Source: Planctomycetota bacterium (GTDB taxonomy: Bacteria; Planctomycetota; Phycisphaerae; Sedimentisphaerales; Anaerohalosphaeraceae). From it: a stretch of DNA of 19,568 nt. The notes beneath the pieces were generated by a model. That model was not told the DNA's origin. It searched no databases and saw only the letters and a program-made list of their open reading frames with translations. Each line of letters starts with the position of its first letter. Positions within the stretch are counted from its first letter, which is position 1. Both the position numbers and the translations under genes were made by a program. Of this stretch, positions 7,409-14,462 are shown one piece after another. Where the stretch lies: positions 1-19,568 of the forward strand of contig DAOVVQ010000033.1 of NCBI GenBank assembly GCA_030637065.1, in the 5' to 3' direction.

Positions 7409-8251
7409 ATGATGCAGATTGCTATGATACAGGATGAGATTTTGGCGCTCAAGGACATTGAGTCGGCTTATATGGACCGCGGGACGTTTTTTGGCGATGG
7501 TGTTTATGAGGTGGTTCGCAGCTATGGCGGCCGGATATTCGCGTTGGATGAGCATCTTGAGCGGTTTTCGCGGAGCCTTGCGGGTATCGATATCGGAGGC
7601 ATTGAGATCGAGGACGTCCGGGCGAGGGTTTTGCGGGCGTTTGAGCGGGCGGATATTTCGGATGCGAAGATCTATTTCCATATAACGCGCGGCAGCGAGG
7701 TTCGGGACCATGCCGGCGGCGGCGAATTGAAGCCGAATTTCTTCCTGACGGTGACGGATGCCCCTGACTGCGAGGCCCAAAAGCGAGATGGGATCGGTGT
7801 CTCGACGTATCCTGATCTGCGGTGGAAACGGTGCGATATTAAGTCGCTGAACCTATTAGCCAATGTGCTTGCCCGCCGGGATGCGGCCCAGAAGGGTTGC
7901 GCCGAGGCGATTTTGGTCAGCGATGCGGGCAAGATCAGCGAGGGTGCCGCTTGTGCGTTGCTTATGGTGCCCGAGGGCTGCTATGTGGTCGTGACGCGGC
8001 CTCTGGGGCCGGAGATACTCGGTTCGATAACGCGGCAGGTAGTCTTAAAGCTCGCAGCCGAGGCCGGGCTTGCGGTTATTGAGCGGGCGATCACGCCCGA
8101 GGATGCCAAGGGGGCTGCGGAGCTGTTTATAGCAGTAACGACAAAGGATATTGTCCCGGTAGTCCGGTTTGACGACGAGACGATCGCAGACGGTAAGGTC
8201 GGGCGGCATACAAGGGCGCTCATGGAGCGATTCGCACGGCTTGTGAGCTAA
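7409..8251 (+). CDS. Class IV aminotransferase, D-amino-acid aminotransferase-like
   Basis: A PLP enzyme of fold type IV, 280 residues from this start. The family signature is clear: YMDRGTFFGDGVYEVVRSYGG near the N-terminus, EHLERFSRSL, and DIKSLNLLANVLA holding the PLP lysine Lys145, the same position as in Bacillus D-alanine aminotransferases, then the SEGAACALL phosphate-binding region. The DIKSLNLL motif favours D-amino-acid transaminase, which interconverts D-Ala and D-Glu for cell-wall synthesis, over branched-chain transaminase or aminodeoxychorismate lyase, but substrate cannot be fixed from sequence. The frame is open upstream to 7271, but those 46 extra residues do not fit the family and overlap the promoter region. 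ATGs at 7409, 7412 and 7424 compete. It stands alone, convergent with the PEGA gene. Confidence 0.88.
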   Translation: MMQIAMIQDEILALKDIESAYMDRGTFFGDGVYEVVRSYGGRIFALDEHLERFSRSLAGIDIGGIEIEDVRARVLRAFERADISDAKIYFHITRGSEVRDHAGGGELKPNFFLTVTDAPDCEAQKRDGIGVSTYPDLRWKRCDIKSLNLLANVLARRDAAQKGCAEAILVSDAGKISEGAACALLMVPEGCYVVVTRPLGPEILGSITRQVVLKLAAEAGLAVIERAITPEDAKGAAELFIAVTTKDIVPVVRFDDETIADGKVGRHTRALMERFARLVS

Positions 8252-8256
8252 ACAGC

Positions 8257-8272
8257 GTGGGCCAGGGCCCAC
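8257..8272. repeat. Palindrome after the aminotransferase gene
   Basis: GTGGGC CAGG GCCCAC, six GC-rich base pairs with a four-base loop, five bases after the stop codon and followed by CCTACA. It has no T-run, so it is not a standard intrinsic terminator. The form resembles a dispersed intergenic palindrome found widely in bacteria; it may still stabilise the mRNA end. Confidence 0.4.
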
Positions 8273-8306
8273 CCTACAGACTGGATTCGGCGCCTTCCCG
8301 GGAATG

Positions 8307-8330
8307 ACAAAATTTGGGGCGTTGCCCCCC
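8307..8330 (-). terminator. Possible terminator of the PEGA lipoprotein gene
   Basis: On the - strand, GGGGC, loop AAC and GCCCC make a perfect five-pair stem, preceded by two more Gs and followed by AAATTTTGTC. It lies about 40 bases past the stop codon. The T-run is short, so confidence is moderate. Confidence 0.45.
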
Positions 8331-8369
8331 TGCCATTGGTGTAGCCCCCCGCCTGCTACCCCCCTGCTG

Positions 8370-8822
8370 CTATTCGTTCAGGTCTGTTGAGGGCTCAGCG
8401 GCGAATTCTTCTTTTGCCTCATTTTTCATTTTTTGTGCTGCCATGATCAGGTTTGGCCGGTTGGCTGGGGTGTATGGGGCCAGCTCGAAGCTCCATTCGT
8501 AATAATCGCGGATCTGGCCGGGCCAGAGTGTCTCAGCGAAGAAATCGAAGGGAAAACCGTCGTAATATGGCGCCTTGAGCTTTCTATGGGTGCTCAGGAT
8601 GTCATAGCCGTCCTTTTCAGCCCTTACCTTGTAGTCGCCGTACCAGCTAAACTCGACAGTGACGGGTGAAAATCCGATCTCCTCGTCATTGAGCCAGACG
8701 ATCGCGCCCTGCGGCTGGGTGTTTATTGTGAGTTTTCGCTCGACACAGCCTGTCAGGGCAAAAAGTGCAAGACAGGCGATCAGGACCGGTGTCAGGCTAA
8801 AATCAGCTTTGTTGTGGACCAT
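8370..8822 (-). CDS. PEGA-domain lipoprotein
   Basis: A 150-residue envelope lipoprotein. Residues 1-25 are a signal peptide ending in the lipobox ALTGC (acceptor Cys26). Residues ~31-75 are a PEGA-type beta domain: LTINTQPQGAIVWLNDEEIG, then SPVTVEFSWYGDYKVRAEKDGY. The rest (PYYDGFPFDFFAETLWPGQ and a charged C-terminus) is conserved-looking but of unknown role. PEGA domains are small surface or periplasmic modules, often planctomycetal, probably structural or binding. I place the start at ATG 8822 rather than GTG 8834: GAGGT lies six to seven bases before the ATG, and the promoter at 8841-8868 puts transcription start at about 8834. Confidence 0.8.
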   Translation of the reverse strand: MVHNKADFSLTPVLIACLALFALTGCVERKLTINTQPQGAIVWLNDEEIGFSPVTVEFSWYGDYKVRAEKDGYDILSTHRKLKAPYYDGFPFDFFAETLWPGQIRDYYEWSFELAPYTPANRPNLIMAAQKMKNEAKEEFAAEPSTDLNE

Positions 8823-8840
8823 TTTGGACCTCACTTCTGC

Positions 8841-8868
8841 AACATATCGTATCGTACGGACTTCTCAA
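8841..8868 (-). promoter_or_regulatory. Promoter of the PEGA lipoprotein gene
   Basis: On the - strand, TTGAGA (8868-8863), 16 bases, then TATGTT (8846-8841). Transcription start near 8834 leaves a leader of about 12 bases holding the GAGGT ribosome site, and rules out the GTG start at 8834. Confidence 0.5.
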
Positions 8869-8952
8869 TCGACAGGTATACCCGCCCTGCCGCCCTGCCG
8901 GCGATCTTTAACAAGAAATTACCATCGTTGGGCAGAGAAATCAACAATGCAA

Positions 8953-9049
8953 TTGACAGAATATTTTTCCCTCGGTAAGTTATTAGCGGATAAAGGGTAA
9001 TCGTTTTCGATTTTTAAGCGTTGACAGCGGTTATTAAGGGTTTAACTGT
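8953..9049 (+). promoter_or_regulatory. Promoter region of pheT with two TTGACA boxes
   Basis: Two perfect -35 hexamers lie upstream of pheT: TTGACA at 8953-8958 with a weak -10 TAAGTT at 8976-8981 (17-base spacer), and TTGACA at 9021-9026 with TAACTG or AACTGT at 9043-9049. The second would give a very short leader ending in the TAGG ribosome site at 9060. I see no leader-peptide attenuator or T-box in the 230-base intergenic region. Confidence 0.4.
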
Positions 9050-9068
9050 TCATTAATGGTAGGTTAAT

Positions 9069-11093
9069 ATGAAAATTTCATTGGACTGGCTTAAGCAATA
9101 TGTTGACATTGACCGAACGGGCGAGGAAGTTGCCGGGATTTTGAGCGATCTGGGCTTCCCTACGGAGGGGATCGAGCATCCGGAGGGCGATACGGTCATC
9201 GATATCGAGGTTACGAGTAACCGGGGCGATTGCCTTGGGCATATCGGGGTCGCGCGGGAATTGGCTGCGGCGATGGGCAAGGAGCTTAATCTGCCGGAGG
9301 TTACGTTTGTGACTTCGGATAAGACGGTTGCCGATTTTGTGGAAGTTGCGATCACCGACGAGGAGCATTGCCGGCGGTATACGGCGCGGGTTATCTGCGG
9401 CGTGAAGATCGGGCCGTCGCCGGATTGGATGAAAAGGCGGCTGGAGGCGGTGGGACAGCGAAGCGTTAATAATGTCGTTGATGCGACGAACTATGCGATG
9501 CTTGAGAGCGGTCAGCCGCCGCACGCGTTCGATTGCGACAAGCTCACCGGCGGTAAGATCACCGTTCGGCGGGCGAAGCCGGGTGAGCGGCTGGTGAGTA
9601 TCGACGGGACTAAGTGCGAGCTTAACGATGAGATGCTCGTTATCGCCGACGGCCGGGGCCCTGTTGCGATCGCCGGTGTGATGGGCGGTCTGGACTCGGA
9701 GATAAGCGATTCGACCGTCAATATCATTCTCGAAGATGCCCATTTTGACGCTGTGAGCGTTCGGACGACGGGCAGGCGGCTTGGTATCGGTTCGGAGTCG
9801 TCGTTTCGGTTCGAGCGGCAGGTGGATATCGAGGCGGTCGACTGGGCTTCCAGGCGGGCCGTCCAGCTTATTATCGAGGTCGCCGGCGGCACAGCGGCCC
9901 AGGGTGCAGCGGACGTTTATCCGGGCAAACGGCAGAGCGAGCCGGTGAAGATGCGGTTTTCGCGATTGAATGATCTGTTAGGCATCGAGATCGGTAAAGA
10001 CGAGGTAATGGGGACATTTGCCGCTCTTGGTTTACAGCCGGAACTCGATGGCGATGGCGCCGTTGTCTGCAAGCCCCCTTCCTGGCGGCATGACATCTAT
10101 CGCGAGGTCGACCTCATCGAGGAGGCAGCCAGGACGCACGGTTATGACAATATCCCGGTCGAGAAAAAACTTAATATTGAGGTCGCACCTGTTGACAAGC
10201 GTGAAAAGGCGGTGGTGGGGCTGAGGCGGTTTCTCGGCGGTTGTGGTTTCTATGAGACTATCAATGTTACGTTTGTCGACGATACTGTTGGCGATCTTTT
10301 TGCGGGCGGCGAAGGAGAGGGCAGGCTGGCGGTCAAGGATGCGTCGAGGAAATCGGCGAATCTGTTGCGGCAGAATCTGATCGGTTCGCTGCTCGGCGTA
10401 CTCAGGAGCAACTACAACGTGGGCAATACGCCGTGCAGGATATACGAGCTGGCCAATACGTTTAGTGCCGCCGGCGATAAGGCCGAAGGCCCCCTGCCAG
10501 CGGAGGGTACGAAATTAGCCCTGGTATTCGATGGCGATTTCCGGGAACTTCGAGGGGTCGTCGAGGGGCTTATCAGTATGATCAAGGCCGATGCGGCGGT
10601 GGAGTTTAAGCCGGCGGAATTAAGCTGGGCCAAGGCGGGTGCTGAGATCAGCGTTGGCGGCCAGGTGGTCGGCGTCGCAGGGGTGGTATCGGCGGAGGTA
10701 TCGCAGAAGCTCAGCCTGCCGGATGTCGAAATTTGCGCCGCTGAGCTGGACTTCGAGCGGCTGTTGGAGCTGGTTGGGGCAAGCGTAACGGTCAAGCCGA
10801 TCTCCAGGTTCCCTGCGATCACACGCGACCTTTCGCTCATCGTCGACGAGGCGGTCACATGGGCCGATATCGTCACAGCTGTCAACGCCAAGGCTCCGGG
10901 CGAGCTTGAGGGCGTTGGCTTTACGGGGATCTTTCGCGGCAAGCCCGTCCAAGCCGGAAAAAAGAGCGTGACTTTTTCGCTGAAATTCAGGGATGACGAC
11001 GGCACTTTGCGGCATGAGATTGTGGACGGGTTCGAAGGTGAAATTTTGGGCGAACTTAAGGGCAGAACGGGCGGCGAATTGCGAACGGCATAA
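9069..11093 (+). CDS. pheT: Phenylalanine--tRNA ligase beta subunit, short form
   Basis: The beta subunit of the alpha2-beta2 enzyme that charges tRNA-Phe. Domains in order: N-terminal MKISLDWLKQYVDI (1-40); VTSNRGDCLGHIGVAREL (49-66); B3/4 editing domain (~103-275, with RSVNNVVDATNY and GQPPHAFD); B5 DNA-binding-like domain (~292-362, ending EEAARTHGYDNIP); catalytic-like core (~375-565); C-terminal anticodon-binding FDX-ACB domain (~578-672, starting ISRFPAITRDLSLIV). At 674 residues it is about 120 shorter than the usual ~795, because the EMAPII-like tRNA-binding domain normally lying between the first two segments is absent. The junction is clean, so this looks like a natural short form rather than damage. 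pheS, normally just upstream, is not in this window. Start: ATG with TAGG six to seven bases upstream. Confidence 0.96.
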   Translation: MKISLDWLKQYVDIDRTGEEVAGILSDLGFPTEGIEHPEGDTVIDIEVTSNRGDCLGHIGVARELAAAMGKELNLPEVTFVTSDKTVADFVEVAITDEEHCRRYTARVICGVKIGPSPDWMKRRLEAVGQRSVNNVVDATNYAMLESGQPPHAFDCDKLTGGKITVRRAKPGERLVSIDGTKCELNDEMLVIADGRGPVAIAGVMGGLDSEISDSTVNIILEDAHFDAVSVRTTGRRLGIGSESSFRFERQVDIEAVDWASRRAVQLIIEVAGGTAAQGAADVYPGKRQSEPVKMRFSRLNDLLGIEIGKDEVMGTFAALGLQPELDGDGAVVCKPPSWRHDIYREVDLIEEAARTHGYDNIPVEKKLNIEVAPVDKREKAVVGLRRFLGGCGFYETINVTFVDDTVGDLFAGGEGEGRLAVKDASRKSANLLRQNLIGSLLGVLRSNYNVGNTPCRIYELANTFSAAGDKAEGPLPAEGTKLALVFDGDFRELRGVVEGLISMIKADAAVEFKPAELSWAKAGAEISVGGQVVGVAGVVSAEVSQKLSLPDVEICAAELDFERLLELVGASVTVKPISRFPAITRDLSLIVDEAVTWADIVTAVNAKAPGELEGVGFTGIFRGKPVQAGKKSVTFSLKFRDDDGTLRHEIVDGFEGEILGELKGRTGGELRTA

Positions 11094-11175
11094 GTGCCAT
11101 GACGGGCGTTAAACGGTGGTTTTGAAAAAAACTTTTTTTTCTTGCAAATCAGTCCCGGAAAATTTAATTAACCCC

Positions 11176-11204
11176 TTGATTTCCAGCCGATATTATGTTA
11201 TAAA
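11176..11204 (+). promoter_or_regulatory. Promoter of the 6S-like RNA gene
   Basis: TTGATT (11176-11181), exactly 17 bases, then TATAAA (11199-11204). The predicted start is 11210-11211, precisely where the outer pairing of the downstream RNA begins (TGCAG 11211-11215 with TTGCA 11403-11407). Confidence 0.7.
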
Positions 11205-11209
11205 GAAAA

Positions 11210-11408
11210 GTGCAGCTTACCCCTGCGGTGTTCGAGAGGGTGAACATGTTTGAAAGAACCGATGCCCTCACCCGGGGAAGTCAGACCTTGCGGATCGCAC
11301 AAGCCCGCTCGACGGGACTTGCGGACAAGAGCAACGACTGCCCACTTTGAATTTAGAGGGTTCTTTCTTTGTTCATTTTTACGGCACGGGTGGAGGTTGG
11401 CATTGCAT
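11210..11408 (+). ncRNA. ssrS: 6S RNA candidate (RNA polymerase-binding regulatory RNA)
   Basis: About 199 bases between a good promoter and a strong terminator, with no coding potential. The ends pair: TGCAG (11211-11215) with TTGCA (11403-11407), then CTTACCC (11216-11222) with GGGTGGAG (11388-11395, one bulge). The arm continues with TGAACA (11241-11246) to TGTTCA (11370-11375) and a perfect nine-pair GAAAGAACC (11252-11260) to GGTTCTTTC (11359-11367). Inside is a large purine/pyrimidine-mixed open region and a terminal hairpin, CAAGCCCG (11300-11307) to CGGGACTTG (11313-11321, one bulged A). A long closing stem, central bubble and terminal arm are the hallmark of 6S RNA, which mimics an open promoter to sequester the housekeeping RNA polymerase. 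CTGCGGTGTTCG and the AACCGAT block resemble conserved 6S segments. The RNA nature is well supported; the 6S identity is likely but rests on remembered motifs. Confidence 0.6.
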
Positions 11409-11410
11409 TT

Positions 11411-11439
11411 AAAGGTCTGTTTCGGCAGGCCTTTTTTTT
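11411..11439 (+). terminator. Rho-independent terminator of the 6S-like RNA
   Basis: AAGGTCTG (11412-11419) pairs all eight bases with CAGGCCTT (11426-11433), allowing one G-U, around the loop TTTCGG. A run of eight Ts (11432-11439) follows. It sits directly after the folded RNA. Confidence 0.88.
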
Positions 11440-11511
11440 GCGCATCTTCCCAATAACACGTTTGCTGCGGCAAGTGTCAAATATGGTGTATGTTTTGTCT
11501 CCAGTCTCTTG

Positions 11512-11540
11512 TTGACATAACTGCTCTCATGTGGTATATT
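11512..11540 (+). promoter_or_regulatory. Strong promoter upstream of the sulfatase leader
   Basis: A perfect TTGACA (11512-11517), a 17-base spacer and TATATT (11535-11540), with TGG directly before the -10 (extended -10). This is the best consensus promoter in the window. It would give a transcript starting near 11547, roughly 280 bases before the sulfatase start, leaving room for a small RNA, a leader or a small protein. Confidence 0.7.
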
Positions 11541-11734
11541 GGGCATATTGGCTGTGTCTTTTTGTTTTTGGGTGATGAGCACATATCTACAGGGAGGTTC
11601 TCTTTGCGCTATCACTCATTTTCTTTATTCCCGAAGCTGTTTAAAGGAAATGAATACGTATGAATGTCATTAGCCGACCAAAAAGGCGGGCTGATAATCA
11701 TGAATTCCGAATAGCCCTGAGAAAATAAAAACAT

Positions 11735-11763
11735 TTTAACTCAAAGCCCAATTTTGGTATAAT
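11735..11763 (+). promoter_or_regulatory. Proximal promoter of the sulfatase gene
   Basis: A perfect TATAAT at 11758-11763 preceded by TGG (extended -10), with only a partial -35 (TTTAAC, 11735-11740) at 17 bases. An extended -10 can make up for a poor -35. The leader would be about 55 bases. Confidence 0.6.
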
Positions 11764-11825
11764 GAGGTATTGTAGAATCGAATTTAAATAGTATTTTTGA
11801 TTGAAATGATCAGGGGATCGTTGTG

Positions 11826-14111
11826 ATGAGAAACAGGCTGCTTATAGCCGTGTTATCGATGTTGTTATTAACCCATGTGGGGTTGCTGCAAGCTGCTGCA
11901 CCTGTAGGCAGTACCATTTGGCTCTATTCAACCTATACGAATTTTTATGTGGAGATGGATCCAGGCAGAGACAATGCCTTAATAGCGTTGGATAGCCCGG
12001 CGGTCGGAACCTATGAGCAATTCATCGTTGAAGATGCTGGCAGCGGTTATATCCTGCTCAAGTCGGCAGCCAATTCAATGTATGCCAGAGCCGATACGAG
12101 CACGACGTCTAATATATTGAGAGCGGAGACCACATCGACAACCGATCCAAACGTACTTTTTGAATGGATCGAAAATCCCGATGGAACGATCTCTTTTCGA
12201 AACGACTCTCTTGGGAAGTACGTAAAAGTCCAGGGCGCTAATAAATATTTAAAAACAACCAGGTCTACCATAGAGCCTGATACGAAGTTTACGTGGGGCA
12301 TTGTCGGTCCTCCTGTTATTGATACGGATCCACCTGATCCCAATGCCGCTACGTTTGCAACTAAGCCTCGTGCACTCAGCGGTTCGGTAATTACCATGAC
12401 GGCGACGACAGGGAGTGATGCAACCACACCTGTTGAGTACTACTTTGCGGAGATCTCCGGCAACGCCGGTGGCAGTGACAGCGGCTGGCAGATCGCTTCG
12501 GGTTACAGTGACGGTGGTTTATCGCCGGAGACTGAGTACACCTATACGGTAAAAATGCGTGACGGAGTAACACCACCTAATGGCGGTTCCCCGTCGGCTC
12601 CAGCCAGTGCAACAACCGGTACCGGCACCTCTCCGGAAATGCCCAACATCGTCTTTATCTTTGCAGATGACCTTGGTTATGCCGATTTAGGTTGTTATGG
12701 ACATCCGTATGCAAAAACACCGGCGATCGATCGACTCGCTACCGAAGGGGTCCGGTTTACCCAGATGTATGTCACAGGCATCACCTGCAATCCCAGCAGA
12801 ACGGGCTTCATGACAGCCCGCGCGCACCAGCGGTATGTAGAAAATACCAAAGATGTTGGTTTCGGCGAACATATCACCATTACCGAGCTGCTTAAAAATC
12901 ACGGCTATCGGACAGGTCATTTTGGTAAATGGCATATCGGCCCTGTTGATACGCCGGGCACCTACGGGATTGACGAGATCGACACCCCTTCGGGAAATCC
13001 CGGCGATGCACTTGACGGACGAGACGGCAATCTCTTTAACAATGCCATCTCATTTATCGAAAGGCATAATCAAAACCATCCCGATGTTCCTTTCTATGTA
13101 AACATTTGGGGCCACAGTACACACTACGCAGTGAATCCACCGGCTGAATATATCGCAGAGTTTGCAGATCTCGTTGTCGATCGCAATGATTTCTTTACAC
13201 ATGCGGTAAACCCGGATAACAGCATAATGGGCATACAACAAAAGTTTGATCAAAGCATCGCACTTGGATACGATCTTAATACTTCCATGCAAACTTATGT
13301 GGGCGATGTATGGTCGATCGATCTGAACGTCGCACGCGTACTTGATACACTCGACCAACTCGGTTTTACAGAAAACACAGTAGTTGTTTTTTCCAGCGAC
13401 CAGGGTCCGGCGCCAGTCTTACTTTCAGGTGCTTCCAAAGAATACAGCCATAACATGCTTGGTTATTCGGGTATATACAGGGGCGGCAAACATAACCAAT
13501 ACGAAGGAGGTGTTCGTGCACCATTTATTATTCGATGGCCGGGCCATATCGACCCGAACGTCGTCGACACTGAAAACGTGATCTCTGGCATGGATTGGTT
13601 GCCTACGCTATGCAGTATTGTCGGCATTGACGATATACCGGACGACCTCGACGGAGAAGATGTTTCCGATATCTGGCTTGGTGCGACACGCGGGCGTGTC
13701 AAAACGCAATACTGGAAAACCGGCGGCAGCAAACCTTCTATGAGAAAGGGTGATTGGAAATTACATCATAACTTGGATGACATCAGTAAATCTGAGCTGT
13801 ATGACCTCTCTATCGATCCATCGGAAGATAATAATGTGATAGGTGATTTTCCTGTAATTGCCGCCGGGTTAATTGCAGATGTTGAAGCATGGGTCGGCTC
13901 CTTAAAGGCCCCTTGCGATGCCGATTATTCCGGAGATATCGCCGGAGGCTATGGCGTTGATCTGGACGACTTCGCTGCTGTTGTTTCTCGTTACGGTGAA
14001 ACCGATTGTGGCGCCACTGTCGATTGCCAATGCGCAGATATTGACCAGTCGGACGCCGTGGGTATTGACGACCTGCGTAATGTCCTTGGAGACTGGCTGA
14101 AAGGGATATAG
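11826..14111 (+). CDS. Secreted sulfatase with N-terminal beta-trefoil and C-terminal dockerin-like repeats
   Basis: A 761-residue exported enzyme. A signal peptide (1-~24) is followed by a fascin/trefoil-like repeat domain (~27-158, with repeated 'G.YI.L...' and 'GKYVKVQG' units), a fibronectin-III-like linker (~168-263), the sulfatase domain (~272-690) and a dockerin-like pair (~697-761, ending DWLKGI). Sulfatase hallmarks: Asp281 and Asp282 in FADDLGY; CNPSR at 321-325, where Cys321 is the residue converted to formylglycine by an anaerobic or aerobic maturase; GKWHIG; SSDQG; and GGKHNQYEGGVRAPF. It should cleave sulfate esters from glycans outside the cytoplasm; the substrate is unknown. 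ATG 11826 is chosen over GTG 11823 because AGGGGA lies eight bases upstream. The dockerin-like tail suggests display or complex assembly. Confidence 0.92.
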   Translation: MRNRLLIAVLSMLLLTHVGLLQAAAPVGSTIWLYSTYTNFYVEMDPGRDNALIALDSPAVGTYEQFIVEDAGSGYILLKSAANSMYARADTSTTSNILRAETTSTTDPNVLFEWIENPDGTISFRNDSLGKYVKVQGANKYLKTTRSTIEPDTKFTWGIVGPPVIDTDPPDPNAATFATKPRALSGSVITMTATTGSDATTPVEYYFAEISGNAGGSDSGWQIASGYSDGGLSPETEYTYTVKMRDGVTPPNGGSPSAPASATTGTGTSPEMPNIVFIFADDLGYADLGCYGHPYAKTPAIDRLATEGVRFTQMYVTGITCNPSRTGFMTARAHQRYVENTKDVGFGEHITITELLKNHGYRTGHFGKWHIGPVDTPGTYGIDEIDTPSGNPGDALDGRDGNLFNNAISFIERHNQNHPDVPFYVNIWGHSTHYAVNPPAEYIAEFADLVVDRNDFFTHAVNPDNSIMGIQQKFDQSIALGYDLNTSMQTYVGDVWSIDLNVARVLDTLDQLGFTENTVVVFSSDQGPAPVLLSGASKEYSHNMLGYSGIYRGGKHNQYEGGVRAPFIIRWPGHIDPNVVDTENVISGMDWLPTLCSIVGIDDIPDDLDGEDVSDIWLGATRGRVKTQYWKTGGSKPSMRKGDWKLHHNLDDISKSELYDLSIDPSEDNNVIGDFPVIAAGLIADVEAWVGSLKAPCDADYSGDIAGGYGVDLDDFAAVVSRYGETDCGATVDCQCADIDQSDAVGIDDLRNVLGDWLKGI

Positions 14112-14462
14112 TCTCTTTGAGGCTACCCCTTAAAATATCCAATCGAGAAATCAGGCGAGAGTTGAATATGGCTTTTCCGTGTTTTTTATGAAATTCTGAT
14201 AATCGCTTAGCAGAGGAACCTAACGCTGATCCATCAGCAGGAATATATTCTGCACTTGTGCCATCGATATATCTGTGGTATCCTATTAGAAGAGGGTCCC
14301 CTGAAAAACAGGGTGCAATCCACTGCCAGGTTTGTTTTTATTCCAAAAACAACGACCATAGCAAGGATGCCATAGGTTTTCAGAGGTCCCAAAAGAACTG
14401 TTACTATTGCATACTGCCTTGCCGTATGCGCGAATAGTCAGGTTAAATGGAGTGGGTTTGTC
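14112..14462 (+). other. Intergenic leader between sulfatase and propeller genes
   Basis: 351 bases without a gene. It holds three small hairpins: GCTGAT/ATCAGC at 14225-14238; CCCTG, AAAAA, CAGGG at 14299-14313; and a longer one at 14404-14437 where CTATT GCATAC pairs GTATGC and AATAG around TGCCTTGCC with a GCG bulge. A promoter candidate, TTGTGC (14256-14261), 17 bases, TATCCT (14279-14284) with extended TGG, lies before the second hairpin. No T-run follows any hairpin. The leader could be regulatory, but I recognise no known riboswitch class. Confidence 0.5.
14256..14284 (+). promoter_or_regulatory. Possible promoter of the propeller/phosphoesterase operon
   Basis: TTGTGC, a 17-base spacer and TATCCT, with TGTGG directly before the -10 as in the 11512 promoter (both read TGTGGTAT). 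It would give a leader of about 170 bases that includes the hairpins at 14299-14313 and 14404-14437. Confidence 0.4.

Larger units (their letters stand above)
11440..11825 (+). other. Leader region upstream of the sulfatase gene
   Basis: About 385 bases between the terminator and the sulfatase start, with no long frame. It contains two promoters (11512-11540, 11735-11763), a hairpin at about 11667-11696 (ATTAGCC with GGCTGAT, inner CC with GG, no T-run), and a possible 21-residue frame at 11660-11725. The latter starts ATG AAT GTC, about 10 bases after AAAGGAA, and is too short to support as a gene. Confidence 0.5.

Noticed and set aside
10412..11005. 197-codon - strand frame inside pheT
   Set aside because: Serine/proline-rich antisense shadow opposite the conserved FDX-ACB and core domains.
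11124..11140. A-run followed by T-run after pheT as an intrinsic terminator
   Set aside because: Seven As, one C and eight Ts leave no room for a loop and there is no GC stem before the T-run.
14287..14335. Cobalamin-riboswitch-like words (AGAGGG..., GGTGCAATCC, CTGCC) in the leader of the propeller gene
   Set aside because: The order and spacing do not match the B12-box core, key bases differ, and the downstream gene is not B12-related.
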